From Loktanella sp. 3ANDIMAR09 (GTDB lineage Bacteria > Pseudomonadota > Alphaproteobacteria > Rhodobacterales > Rhodobacteraceae): a DNA stretch of 64,000 nt. The stretch spans positions 1 to 64,000 of the forward strand of contig NZ_LJAK01000010.1 of the NCBI RefSeq assembly GCF_001420005.1, written 5' to 3'. Of the stretch, positions 8,131 to 16,800 are shown piece by piece (within the stretch, counting starts at the first letter, position 1; the number at the start of each line of letters is the position of its first letter). The position numbers and the translations under genes are program-made. Under the pieces are notes generated by a model, which saw nothing but the letters and a program-made list of their open reading frames with translations, did no database searches and was not told the DNA's origin.

Positions 8131-8264
8131 TGATGGGATCTTGCACAGGGATTGGCATGTTCTTCGGAATGCTTGGCATGCTGACACCGCTCATAGCCAT
8201 TGGTGCGATCATTTATCTGGTCGTTGCCAAACGAAAAAACTCTGATCTGCACGAGGCGCGCTGA
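8127..8264 (+). CDS. 45-residue membrane micropeptide in the mer operon
   Basis: A short ORF starting with three consecutive ATG codons (8127, 8130, 8133) that overlaps the merF-like stop as ATGA. It encodes about 45 residues: MMMGSCTGIGMFFGMLGM, one strong membrane helix (TPLIAIGAIIYLVV) and a charged tail. It ends one base before the merA start. The tight overlap on one side and adjacency on the other argue that it is translated. It has one Cys and many Met residues near the membrane face. I do not recognise a family. Confidence 0.65.
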   Translation: MMMGSCTGIGMFFGMLGMLTPLIAIGAIIYLVVAKRKNSDLHEAR

Positions 8265-8265
8265 A

Positions 8266-9696
8266 ATGAAAGATATCAACAAGAATGATGATGGAAATGG
8301 CGGATACGACCTTATCGTCATCGGCGCAGGCTCGGCGGGTTTCTCCGCTTCAATCACCGCTGCTGACGCGGGAAAACGTGTCGCACTTGTCGGGCATGGC
8401 ACCATCGGCGGCACCTGCGTGAACGTCGGCTGTGTGCCGTCCAAGGCAATGATCCGCGCCGCTGAGGCGATCCATGGCGCACATGCCGCCAAGCGGTTTC
8501 CTGGCCTGTCCGGTCACGCACAACTCGATGACTGGCACACGCTGATCGAGTCGAAAGACGATCTGGTCGCGACCTTGCGTCAGAAGAAATACGCAGACCT
8601 GCTGCCGGAATACGCGGGTGTCGATTATATCGATACTGGTCCGGCGCGGCTGATCGAGGGTGGCGTCATCGTCGGGGGTCGCACGTTGACCGCAATGAAA
8701 ATGATCATTGCAACCGGTGGTCATCCGGTCCTGCCGACGATTGACGGAATCGAGGAGGTCGGCGCACTCGATAGCACCAGCTTGCTGGAGCTTGAAACCC
8801 TGCCGGAAAGTCTGATTTTTATCGGGGCGGGCTACATCGGGGCGGAACTGGCGCAGATGATGAGCCGGATGGGCGTGAAGGTCACGCTGGTGACACGGTC
8901 ACACCTGCTTCCCGGTGCCGAACCGGAAGTGTCCGGGGCTTTGACGGACGCTTTTGCCGCCGAGGGGATCACCCTGCTGACCGGCCTGAGTTATGAGAAC
9001 GTCAGACGTGACGCGTCGGGCGTGACCTTGCGGGTTATGCAGGGCGGCGAGCCTGTCGAGGTCACGGCGGATCATCTTGTTTCGACCGCAGGTCGGCGTG
9101 CCAATACCGACAGTATGGGTTTGGACGAGGTCGGCGTGAAAACCGACGCGCGCGGGTCCATCGTCATCGGCGACGACATGCAGACGTCGGTGCCCGGCAT
9201 CTATGCGGCGGGCGACGTGACAGACCGCGACCAGTTCGTCTATATGGCAGCCTACGGGGCAAAATTGGCTGTGAAGAACGCCGTTCTGGGCGATGATCAG
9301 CGCTATGACAATTCTGCCATGCCCTGGGTCGTGTTCTCCGATCCACAGATTGCCGGGGTCGGGCTGAGCGAGCAACAGGCTCGCGACGCAGGGTTCGACG
9401 TGAAGACTTCGGTCGTGCCACTCGATCAGGTCCCGCGCGCTCTTGCCGCCCGCGACACACGTGGATTGATCAAGCTTGTGGCGGATAAGAAAACCGACAA
9501 ACTGCTTGGTGGCCAAATCATCGCACCCGAAGGATCGGACACGATCCAGACACTGGTCATGGCGTTGAAGTTCGGCATGACGACCAAAGACTTGGGCGCA
9601 ACGATCTTTCCCTATCTGACGACGGTCGAGGGCCTGAAATTGGCCGCGCAGACTTTCGATATGGACGTGGCAAAACTTAGCTGCTGCGCCGGATAA
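8266..9696 (+). CDS. merA: MerA mercuric reductase
   Basis: A 476-residue flavoprotein reducing Hg(II) to Hg(0) with NADPH in the cytoplasm. It has an FAD-binding GAGSAG (residues 20-25), the redox pair C51/C56 in GGTCVNVGCVPSK, an NADP-binding GAGYIGAE, the second FAD motif AAGDV, the MerA-specific FPYLTTVEGLKLA near the C-terminus and the essential C-terminal Cys pair C473-C474. It lacks the N-terminal NmerA metal-binding domain, as many alphaproteobacterial MerA do. I took ATG 8266 because the upstream extension would overlap the 45-residue ORF. Confidence 0.95.
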   Translation: MKDINKNDDGNGGYDLIVIGAGSAGFSASITAADAGKRVALVGHGTIGGTCVNVGCVPSKAMIRAAEAIHGAHAAKRFPGLSGHAQLDDWHTLIESKDDLVATLRQKKYADLLPEYAGVDYIDTGPARLIEGGVIVGGRTLTAMKMIIATGGHPVLPTIDGIEEVGALDSTSLLELETLPESLIFIGAGYIGAELAQMMSRMGVKVTLVTRSHLLPGAEPEVSGALTDAFAAEGITLLTGLSYENVRRDASGVTLRVMQGGEPVEVTADHLVSTAGRRANTDSMGLDEVGVKTDARGSIVIGDDMQTSVPGIYAAGDVTDRDQFVYMAAYGAKLAVKNAVLGDDQRYDNSAMPWVVFSDPQIAGVGLSEQQARDAGFDVKTSVVPLDQVPRALAARDTRGLIKLVADKKTDKLLGGQIIAPEGSDTIQTLVMALKFGMTTKDLGATIFPYLTTVEGLKLAAQTFDMDVAKLSCCAG

Positions 9697-9719
9697 AGAC
9701 ACGTAAGAAGGATCTAAAT

Positions 9720-11072
9720 ATGAGTGAGACGTATGACCTGATCGTTATCGGGGCGGGCATGGCCGGGGTTGCGGCGGCGAACAAATGCGGTGCGGCAGGC
9801 TGGCGCGTGGCCATCGTGGATGCGCTGCCCTACGGCGGCACCTGCGCCTTGCGTGGTTGCGATCCTAAGAAAATATTGCGGCGTGGCGCTGAAATCGTCG
9901 ATGCCGCACGGTTGATGGACGGCAAAGGGATCGATCCCAGCGGACTAAAGATCAACTGGTCCGATCTGATGGCTCACAAACGTGGTTTTACCGATCCGGT
10001 GCCGGACAAGATGGAAAAGGGTCTGACCGGAAACGGCGTCGAGACGTTGCACGGTGCCGCGCGGTTCACCGGTGCCAACGCGCTCGAAGTTGACGGGCAG
10101 TCCTATCAATCGAAACGTTTCCTTATCGCCGCTGGAGCGATCCCGAGACCTGTCACCTTCGCCGGTGCCGATCTGATGATCGACAGCACGGATTTTCTCA
10201 ATCTTGAGGCTTTGCCCAAGCGCATCCTGTTTGTCGGTGGCGGCTTCGTATCTTTTGAGTTTGCGCATATCGCCGCACGTGCTGGGGCCGAGCCTGTCAT
10301 CGTAGATCGCGGTGCCCGCCCGCTGAACGCTTTTGACCCTGATCTGGTCGAGATGCTGATCGCGCGCAGTGCCGCTGTTGGTGTGGACCTGCAACGAGAA
10401 ACCGAAATCGTCTCGATCACAACCTCCGGTGCGGGTTTTGCCGTTGAAGTGAAGACAGGCGACAACACAACGACCATTGAGACCGATCTGGTCGTGCATG
10501 GCGCGGGTCGCATCGCCGCTCTTGCCGATCTGAACCTTGAGGCCGCCGATGTCGCGTATGGCGACAAGGGCATCGTTGTGGCTCCGCATCTGCAAAGTAC
10601 GACGAACGCCGCCGTCTTTGCAGCTGGAGATTCCGCCGATACCAAGGGAATGCCGCTGACGCCCGTTGCCGTGATCGAAGGTAAGGTCGCGGCCTCGAAC
10701 ATGCTCAAGGATCAGAAGATCTTGCCGGATTATTCCGGCATCCCGACCGCAGTGTTTACGGTACCCGAACTGGCCCGCGTCGGCATGTTGGAGGCTGAAG
10801 CCAAAGAGGCCGGTTATGATGTCGATGTCCGGTTCACTGATACGGGCGGCTGGTATTCCAACTACCGAATTGGAGAAAAATCCGCCGCCGCAAAGGTGTT
10901 GGTGGATAGGTCGGACGGCAAGTTGCTCGGCGCACACCTATTCGGACCGGAATATGGTGAGTTGATCAACTTTTTCGGCTTGGCGATGAAGTTGGGACTG
11001 ACCGCAAAGCAGCTCAAGTCGATGACCGCCGTCTATCCCAGCGTCGGATCGGATTTGGGCTCGCTGCTCTGA
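9720..11072 (+). CDS. MerA/lipoamide-dehydrogenase-like flavoprotein
   Basis: A 450-residue pyridine nucleotide-disulphide oxidoreductase with GAGMAG, the redox pair C42/C47 (GGTCALRGCDPKK), a second nucleotide-binding GGGFVSFE and AAGDSAD. Glutathione reductase and lipoamide dehydrogenase have a catalytic His near the C-terminus (HPT...E). Here the position reads AVYPSVGSD with Tyr439, as MerA has Tyr. It also lacks MerA's C-terminal Cys pair. It is the gene right after merA (23 bases). It may reduce an Hg-thiol complex or another oxidised or metal-bound substrate; the substrate is unknown. Confidence 0.8.
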   Translation: MSETYDLIVIGAGMAGVAAANKCGAAGWRVAIVDALPYGGTCALRGCDPKKILRRGAEIVDAARLMDGKGIDPSGLKINWSDLMAHKRGFTDPVPDKMEKGLTGNGVETLHGAARFTGANALEVDGQSYQSKRFLIAAGAIPRPVTFAGADLMIDSTDFLNLEALPKRILFVGGGFVSFEFAHIAARAGAEPVIVDRGARPLNAFDPDLVEMLIARSAAVGVDLQRETEIVSITTSGAGFAVEVKTGDNTTTIETDLVVHGAGRIAALADLNLEAADVAYGDKGIVVAPHLQSTTNAAVFAAGDSADTKGMPLTPVAVIEGKVAASNMLKDQKILPDYSGIPTAVFTVPELARVGMLEAEAKEAGYDVDVRFTDTGGWYSNYRIGEKSAAAKVLVDRSDGKLLGAHLFGPEYGELINFFGLAMKLGLTAKQLKSMTAVYPSVGSDLGSLL

Positions 11073-11201
11073 TTTGAAAGTTGGCGGAACCCACTGAACG
11101 CGCGGTCAAATACAAATGCCTGCTTGGCATCAAGAACAGCGCTTGACCTTATGGTTGGTGGAAGGCCCATCATCAAACTTATCATACAATGAAAGACATT
11201 T

Positions 11202-11870
11202 ATGGATCTCACCTATCAGGCCCTGTTGCTTGCATTTGGCCTTGGCCTGCTCGGTTTCATCGAACCCTGCACGATCGGCGCTCACATGTTGTTTCTGGGA
11301 GGCCAGAGGTCTCGCCCGATGGGGCAGCGGTTCGGCGCGGCGATGACCTTTCTTCTGGCCAGGCTCGTCGTGATGGGGGGATTTGGCGGGATGATCGTCG
11401 TGCTGGGCCAACGCCTTATCGGTGTACAGACTGGCGCGTGGCTCATTTTTGGTGCAATTTACCTCGGCCTTGGTCTTGCGATCTTCGCGGGGTGGGACAA
11501 ATCGATGCGCCGCCGCATTGGATTCGCGCCGGAGCGCTGGAAGGCGGCATCCAACCCGCTCGTTCAGGGGTTGGCGTTCGGACTTAACATTCCGGCCTGC
11601 GCAGCCCCAATCCTGTTTGGATTGATGGGTGCCGCAACTGTAAGCGGGTCGGCCATGACCGGGTTTGTGATGATGGCGGTCTTCGCCTTCGCGCTGTCGC
11701 TCCCGTTGTTGCCACTCTCTATTGTTCCCAGCCTTGCCAGGCCCCTTGATCGGCTTGCCGATTGGCTGCGACCGCGTCGTTGGCTATTGGGCGCGATCTT
11801 CGTCGGGCTTGGCATCTGGTCTGTTTGGTTTGGTCTGTTTGTCGAGCCCATCAATTGGAGCGGGATATGA
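11202..11870 (+). CDS. CcdA/DsbD-like thiol-redox membrane protein
   Basis: A 222-residue protein with six predicted membrane segments. It has one Cys in GFIEPCTIGAHMLFLGG (segment 1) and one in NIPACAAPILFG (segment 4), the two-Cys arrangement of CcdA, which moves reducing equivalents across the inner membrane. CcdA homologues near mer or thiol-stress genes may keep periplasmic cysteines such as those of MerP reduced. There is a 129-base gap from the preceding gene. The next gene's ATG overlaps its stop (ATGA). Confidence 0.8.
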   Translation: MDLTYQALLLAFGLGLLGFIEPCTIGAHMLFLGGQRSRPMGQRFGAAMTFLLARLVVMGGFGGMIVVLGQRLIGVQTGAWLIFGAIYLGLGLAIFAGWDKSMRRRIGFAPERWKAASNPLVQGLAFGLNIPACAAPILFGLMGAATVSGSAMTGFVMMAVFAFALSLPLLPLSIVPSLARPLDRLADWLRPRRWLLGAIFVGLGIWSVWFGLFVEPINWSGI

Positions 11871-13105
11871 CGCCTCGCCGTCGCTTCTGGCACGTAGCTG
11901 GCGCAGGCACCGCGTTCCAGGCAGGATCGGCGGCGGTGGACAGCGCAACGGTGATGTCGGCGCTGGTTTATCAACTTACTGGAAGTTCGGTCGCCGTAGG
12001 CGCGGTGTCTACGATTTTGCGCCTCGGCTGGCTTCTGCCCCAACTCTTCGTTGGCTACTTCGCCGGTCGCGGTGCGTCTTCAATGCCATTCTATGTCGTC
12101 GGTGCGTTTGGACGGACGGCGGCCATTGCAATCCTCGCAATTGTTCTCTGGATTGGCGCGACCGCTGGTTGGGCTCATGTCACACTCGGTGCCGCGACCC
12201 TTGGACTTTGGGTTCTTTACGCTTTCCTCAGCGGCATCGTCGGTGTTCCTTACAATGATATCGTTGCCCGATCCGTCCCGTCAGAACACCGGAGCAGGAT
12301 GCTTTCGATCCGCTTCTTCGGCGGAGGGGTCATAGCGCTTTTCGTCGCGGCGTTGGCAGACAGGCTGTTGCGGACGCTTGAATTTCCAGCATCCTATGCC
12401 GCCGTGCTGGGGATCGCGGCGATCCTGATGTTGCTTTCGTCTTTCATCTTCACCGTGATGGGCGAGCCTGAGCGAAATACACCCCTCAAAGTGGCCGGGA
12501 GTTTTACCGCCTACCTGCGTGAGGGTGCTGTGACCTTCCGAGAAGACCCAGTGTTCCGCCGCTTCGTTTTTGCGCAATGGTGCGGAGGTGCAGTTCTCAT
12601 CGCAGCGCCGTTCTTTATCGTCGCCGCCGACAAGCTTGGGGTGGGGTTTGAAAACGTAGCACTTCTGCTCGGTGCCCAGACCATCGGGGCCCTCGTGGGC
12701 AATCCACTTTGGGGCTGGTGGGGCGATAGCCGGGGCAAACTGAGCCTGATGCGCGGGATCGCAGTTGCCCGCACCGCACCGCCAATCGCCCTTCTGGTTC
12801 TTTTGCTCATACCCGTTCCGGCGGAGGCACTCGTACCAATCCTGCTTGTCGTATTCTTCGTTCTCGGCGCATTAATGAATGGGCTGACGATTGCCGTCAT
12901 CGGGCTGCTGATGGAGATCTCGCCGGACGACCAACGTCCAGCCTATAGCGGGTATTTCAACGCGCTTACGGCACCCGCTTTCGTTCTCCCGCTCGTCGGA
13001 GGCTTTGCCGTCGCCGCACTGGGAACATGGATAGTCTTCGCGACTGCTCTGTTAGCGGCATTTGGACAAGCCATCATTCTCGCGCGAATGGATGTTAAGG
13101 AATAG
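11867..13105 (+). CDS. MFS transporter
   Basis: A 412-residue membrane protein with about 12 predicted segments, a basic loop after segment 4 ([12 protein letters not shown]) and [14 protein letters not shown] at the mid loop, consistent with a major facilitator. I chose ATG 11867 because it overlaps the CcdA-like stop (ATGA) and directly precedes the membrane core; the earlier in-frame codon lies inside the CcdA-like gene. It is coupled to the mercury cluster, but no substrate can be inferred from sequence. Confidence 0.8.
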   Translation: MTPRRRFWHVAGAGTAFQAGSAAVDSATVMSALVYQLTGSSVAVGAVSTILRLGWLLPQLFVGYFAGRGASSMPFYVVGAFGRTAAIAILAIVLWIGATAGWAHVTLGAATLGLWVLYAFLSGIVGVPYNDIVARSVPSEHRSRMLSIRFFGGGVIALFVAALADRLLRTLEFPASYAAVLGIAAILMLLSSFIFTVMGEPERNTPLKVAGSFTAYLREGAVTFREDPVFRRFVFAQWCGGAVLIAAPFFIVAADKLGVGFENVALLLGAQTIGALVGNPLWGWWGDSRGKLSLMRGIAVARTAPPIALLVLLLIPVPAEALVPILLVVFFVLGALMNGLTIAVIGLLMEISPDDQRPAYSGYFNALTAPAFVLPLVGGFAVAALGTWIVFATALLAAFGQAIILARMDVKE

Positions 13106-13137
13106 ACCCGATTGCTTGGATACGTAAGTCTGACCCA

Positions 13138-13494
13138 ATGAAAACAATTCTGATTTACTTCGTGGCCGCGCTGGCCGAAATCGCCGGATGTTTTGCCTTC
13201 TGGGCTTGGTTTCGGCTGGACAAGAGCGTGTTCTGGGTGGTGCCGGGGATGCTGTCCCTCGCGGCTTTTGCATGGCTTTTGACCCTCAGTCCGGCTGACC
13301 AGGCGGGACGCGCCTATGCTGTTTACGGGGGCATCTACATCGTATCGTCCCTGTTGTGGCTATGGGGTGTGGAAGGCCATCGCCCTGATCAATTGGATGT
13401 TATCGGAGCGGTAATTTGCCTTGTCGGTGCAGGTATTATTCTCTGGGCACCGCGCAGTATTAGAGAGGCGGCCGCAGACGGGGTGAAGCGCTGA
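13138..13494 (+). CDS. YnfA family membrane protein
   Basis: A 118-residue protein with four membrane segments and the YnfA/UPF0060 signatures: [15 protein letters not shown] at the start, [18 protein letters not shown] in the third segment and [19 protein letters not shown] in the fourth. The family is related to small multidrug resistance transporters and often lies in metal or drug resistance islands. It starts 32 bases after the MFS gene, so it may be the last gene of the mer-linked operon. Confidence 0.9.
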   Translation: MKTILIYFVAALAEIAGCFAFWAWFRLDKSVFWVVPGMLSLAAFAWLLTLSPADQAGRAYAVYGGIYIVSSLLWLWGVEGHRPDQLDVIGAVICLVGAGIILWAPRSIREAAADGVKR

Positions 13495-13503
13495 AACGTT
13501 CGA

Positions 13504-13692
13504 TTAGATCGCCTTCTGCTTCACGCGTTCCAACAGATCGGCTGCGCTTTCCTTCCGCTCGCGGCAGCGATCAAGCAGGTTTTCTACCGCCCTCGAAAGC
13601 AGCCATACATCCTTTGTGCAGCATCGGTCAAAGTGGGCTCCTAGCGGCCGGTCGCCGCGCGCCGCCTCAATGTCGGCTTTATTGATCAACAA
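13504..13692 (-). CDS. Possible small protein of unknown function
   Basis: A 62-residue ORF with a TTG start and no clear ribosome binding site. The composition is protein-like (charged helices, two adjacent Cys), but no family is recognised. It faces the mer-linked operon and lies between it and the leader of the large helicase gene. It could be a remnant of a longer gene lost when the mercury module was inserted. Confidence 0.3.
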   Translation of the reverse strand: MLINKADIEAARGDRPLGAHFDRCCTKDVWLLSRAVENLLDRCRERKESAADLLERVKQKAI

Positions 13693-13798
13693 GTTCGGCG
13701 GTTTTGCTGCGTGGCTTTCTCTTTGTTGCTGAGGAGGGCGGATTGCGTTGACGGCCCGCCCTTCTTAATAGCTTTTGGGCCGGATCCCCTGAAAAGCG

Positions 13799-13846
13799 AA
13801 AGCGGGCTTTTTGTCCTTTGGAACTCAGACCCTGATCCAAAGGAAA
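13799..13846 (+). promoter_or_regulatory. Palindrome and Shine-Dalgarno hairpin before the helicase gene
   Basis: The palindrome AAAGC-GG-GCTTT (13799-13810) is followed by the inverted repeat TCCTTTGGA (13814-13822) and TCCAAAGGA (13836-13844). The ribosome binding site AAAGGAAA (13839-13846) of the gene at 13852 lies in the right arm, so the hairpin should mask it. The same design occurs at 1027-1067. A related AAAGC-GA-GCTTT palindrome is at 18468-18479 upstream of the DUF736 gene. Confidence 0.55.
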
Positions 13847-13851
13847 CCCCC

Positions 13852-16800
13852 ATGACCAAGCCCAATCCGGCAAACCCGGCATTCCCAATCTCCGACACTG
13901 ATCTCGTCTCTGCCATCGCGCAGATCGGCGCGGAGGTCGACCACCAACCCCTGCGCAGCTCAGCGCTCGCGCGCATCATGCGCGAGACGTTTCATGGCAG
14001 CGATGCCGGCGGTGCCTGGGACTGGCGCATGGCATATGACCTGATGCAGGCCGCGGCTGTCCAGGTGCTGCTGCGTGGGGACGGCGCGGCAGGTGACATG
14101 GCCGCTGCAAAGCTGCTTGCCTCACGGCTCCTGACGGAAACGCGCCGGTCAGAGCAGCAAATCCGGCTCCAGCAGTTTTCCACGCCGCTGGCATTCGCGG
14201 CGCTGGTCTTACGGGCGGCGGCGATCCGCAAGGGCGAGACCGTGCTGGAACCCTCGGCTGGCACTGGTGCCCTGGCCGCTTTCGCTGCCCGGGCCGGTGC
14301 CACGCTTGTGCTCAATGAAATCGACCCCTTTCGCCAGCGCCTCCTGCGCGCGGTTTTCGGCGGCGAGGTCACAGGCCATGACGGCGAGCATATCGATGAT
14401 CTGCTGCAGACGCCGGTTCTACCCGACGTCGTGGTGATGAACCCGCCCTTCGCCTCCTCGGTCGATCGCTCCCGAGACAAGCACATCGCCGCCAAACATC
14501 TCATCGCGGCAGCAAAGCGCCTGGCGCCCGGTGGGCGGCTGGTGGCGATCATGCCGCCGGGATTCACGCCCGAACGCGATGCCGCGCATTGGTCACGCGC
14601 CTGCGGTCTCCTGACGCCGCGCTTGGCGTTGACGATGCCGGGGCAGGTCTACCGCAAGCTCGGCACCTCTGTCGAAACCCAGCTCATGGTCTTCGACAAG
14701 GTGCAGGAGGGCGGCGAGATGATCCGCGCCAATGTCCGGGATCTGGATGAAGCCTTGGCATATGTCGACGCCGTGGCCGCAACCCGGCCCGAGATGCGCC
14801 CCGCCCAACGGGCGGCGGCGATCCCTAACGGGCGGCCGACCGTTCCATCATCTGCCCCGCGCAAGACCGCCGCTTCGCCTGTCGCCGCCTCCAAACCCCG
14901 GGCCAATGCCGTCCGTCCGCTCAGCTTCACAAGCTTTGAGACCCCGCGCGACAACACGCCCATCTCGGACATCTATGCGCGCTACCGTCCGCAGCGGATC
15001 GAGATTGCGGGTGCGCAGGAACATCCCACGCCGCTCGTTGAAAGCATCGCCATGGCCTCGGTTGCCCCGCCCATGCCCTCAAACACGGGCAGTGATGACT
15101 TGCGCCTGCCCGCACGGTTGATCGAGGAGGGACATCTCTCCGAGGCGCAGCTCGAGACCATCGTCATGGCGCATGATGCCCACGGGCGCGATCTGCCGGG
15201 GCGGATGCGCCTAGATGATGACCAGACCAAGATGACGCGCGCCGATGATGACCCGGATGCACGGGCCTATCGCCTCGGCTATTTCCTCGGGGACGGCACC
15301 GGCTGCGGCAAGGGCCGCGAATGCGCGGGGCTCATTCTCGTGAACTGGCTGGCCGGGCGCAGAAAGGCGATCTGGGTCTCCAAATCCGCCACGCTCATCG
15401 AGGACGCCATCCGCGACTGGAGCGATCTCGGCGGCTCGCCCGCCGACATCCAGCCGCTCTCCAAATGGAAACCGGACCAGCCCATCCCGATGGGCGACGG
15501 TATCCTCTTCGTCACCTACGCCACGCTGCGGTCCGCGGGCAAATGCGGCACCACGCGGCTGAGCCAGATCCTCGACTGGATGGGCGAAGACTTTGAAGGC
15601 GTCCTCGCTTTTGATGAGGCCCATGCCATGCAGAACGCGGCCGGGTCCGAGCAGGGCAGGGGGGTCAAACCCTCGCAGCAGGGCCTTGCGGGCCTGCGGC
15701 TGCAACTGGCAGCACCCCGCGCTCGCGTCTTCTATATCTCGGCCACGGGCGCCACGAGCGTGCACAACCTGGCCTATGCCGCGCGTCTCGGTCTCTGGGG
15801 GCAGGGGCCGGAATACCCCTTCCCGAGCCGCGAGGGTTTCGTTTCAGCGATGGAAGCCGGCGGCGTGGCTGCCATGGAGGTGGTCGCGCGTGATCTCAAG
15901 ACGCTCGGCCTCTACACTGCCCGCGCCCTCAGCTTTGATGGCGTGGAGTATGACGTGCTCGAACACGCGCTCACCCCGGCCCAGATCGAGATCTACGACG
16001 CCTATGCCGGCGCCTTCCGGACGATCCATCACAATCTCGAGGCGGCGCTGACCGCGACAGGCGTCAATGATGCCTCCGGTCAGACGAATGCCTCCGCCGC
16101 AAAGGCCTCGGCCAAGTCCCGTTTCGAGAGCACGAAGCAGCGTTTCTTCAATCATCTCCTGATGGGCATGAAGGCTCCAAGCATCATCCGCGCCATCGAG
16201 GACGATCTGGCGGCGGGCAAGGCTTGCGTCATCCAGGTGGTTTCGACAGGCGAGAGCCTGCTGAAACGCCGGCTTGAGACGATGGACCCCGAGGATGAAC
16301 TCGTCGAGGGTGCCTTGACGCCGCGCGATTACGTCCTGGGCTACCTCGAACAGGCCTTCCCGATTCATGCGCAAAAGCTCGTGGAGATCGACGGTAATAT
16401 GGTGGCTGAACCCTTGCGCGACGCCAATGGCGCGCTGGTTGTCTCCCGCGAAGCGCTTGCCCTGCGCGATGCGGCCATGATGGAGTTGATGACGCTCGCC
16501 CCGATCCCTTCGGCGCTGGATCAGATCCTCTGTGCCTTTGGCGACGATGCCGTTGCCGAAGTGACCGGAAGGTCGATCCGACCTCTGAAGGCGGACGATG
16601 GCCACCTCTTCATCGAGAAGCGCGCCGCCAGCAGCAATTCGTCCGAGACCCAAGCCTTTATGGATGGTGAGAAGGATATCCTAATCTTCTCCGATGCGGG
16701 CGGGACGGGCCGGTCCTATCACGCGGCGCAAACGGCGAAGAACCAGAAGCGACGGCGGCACTATCTTCTGGAGCCCGGCTGGCGCGCGGATGCGGCCATC

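Noticed and set aside
9720-11072. Glutathione reductase or lipoamide dehydrogenase assignment
   Set aside because: The C-terminal catalytic His is replaced by Tyr439, and the position next to merA points elsewhere. The substrate was left open.
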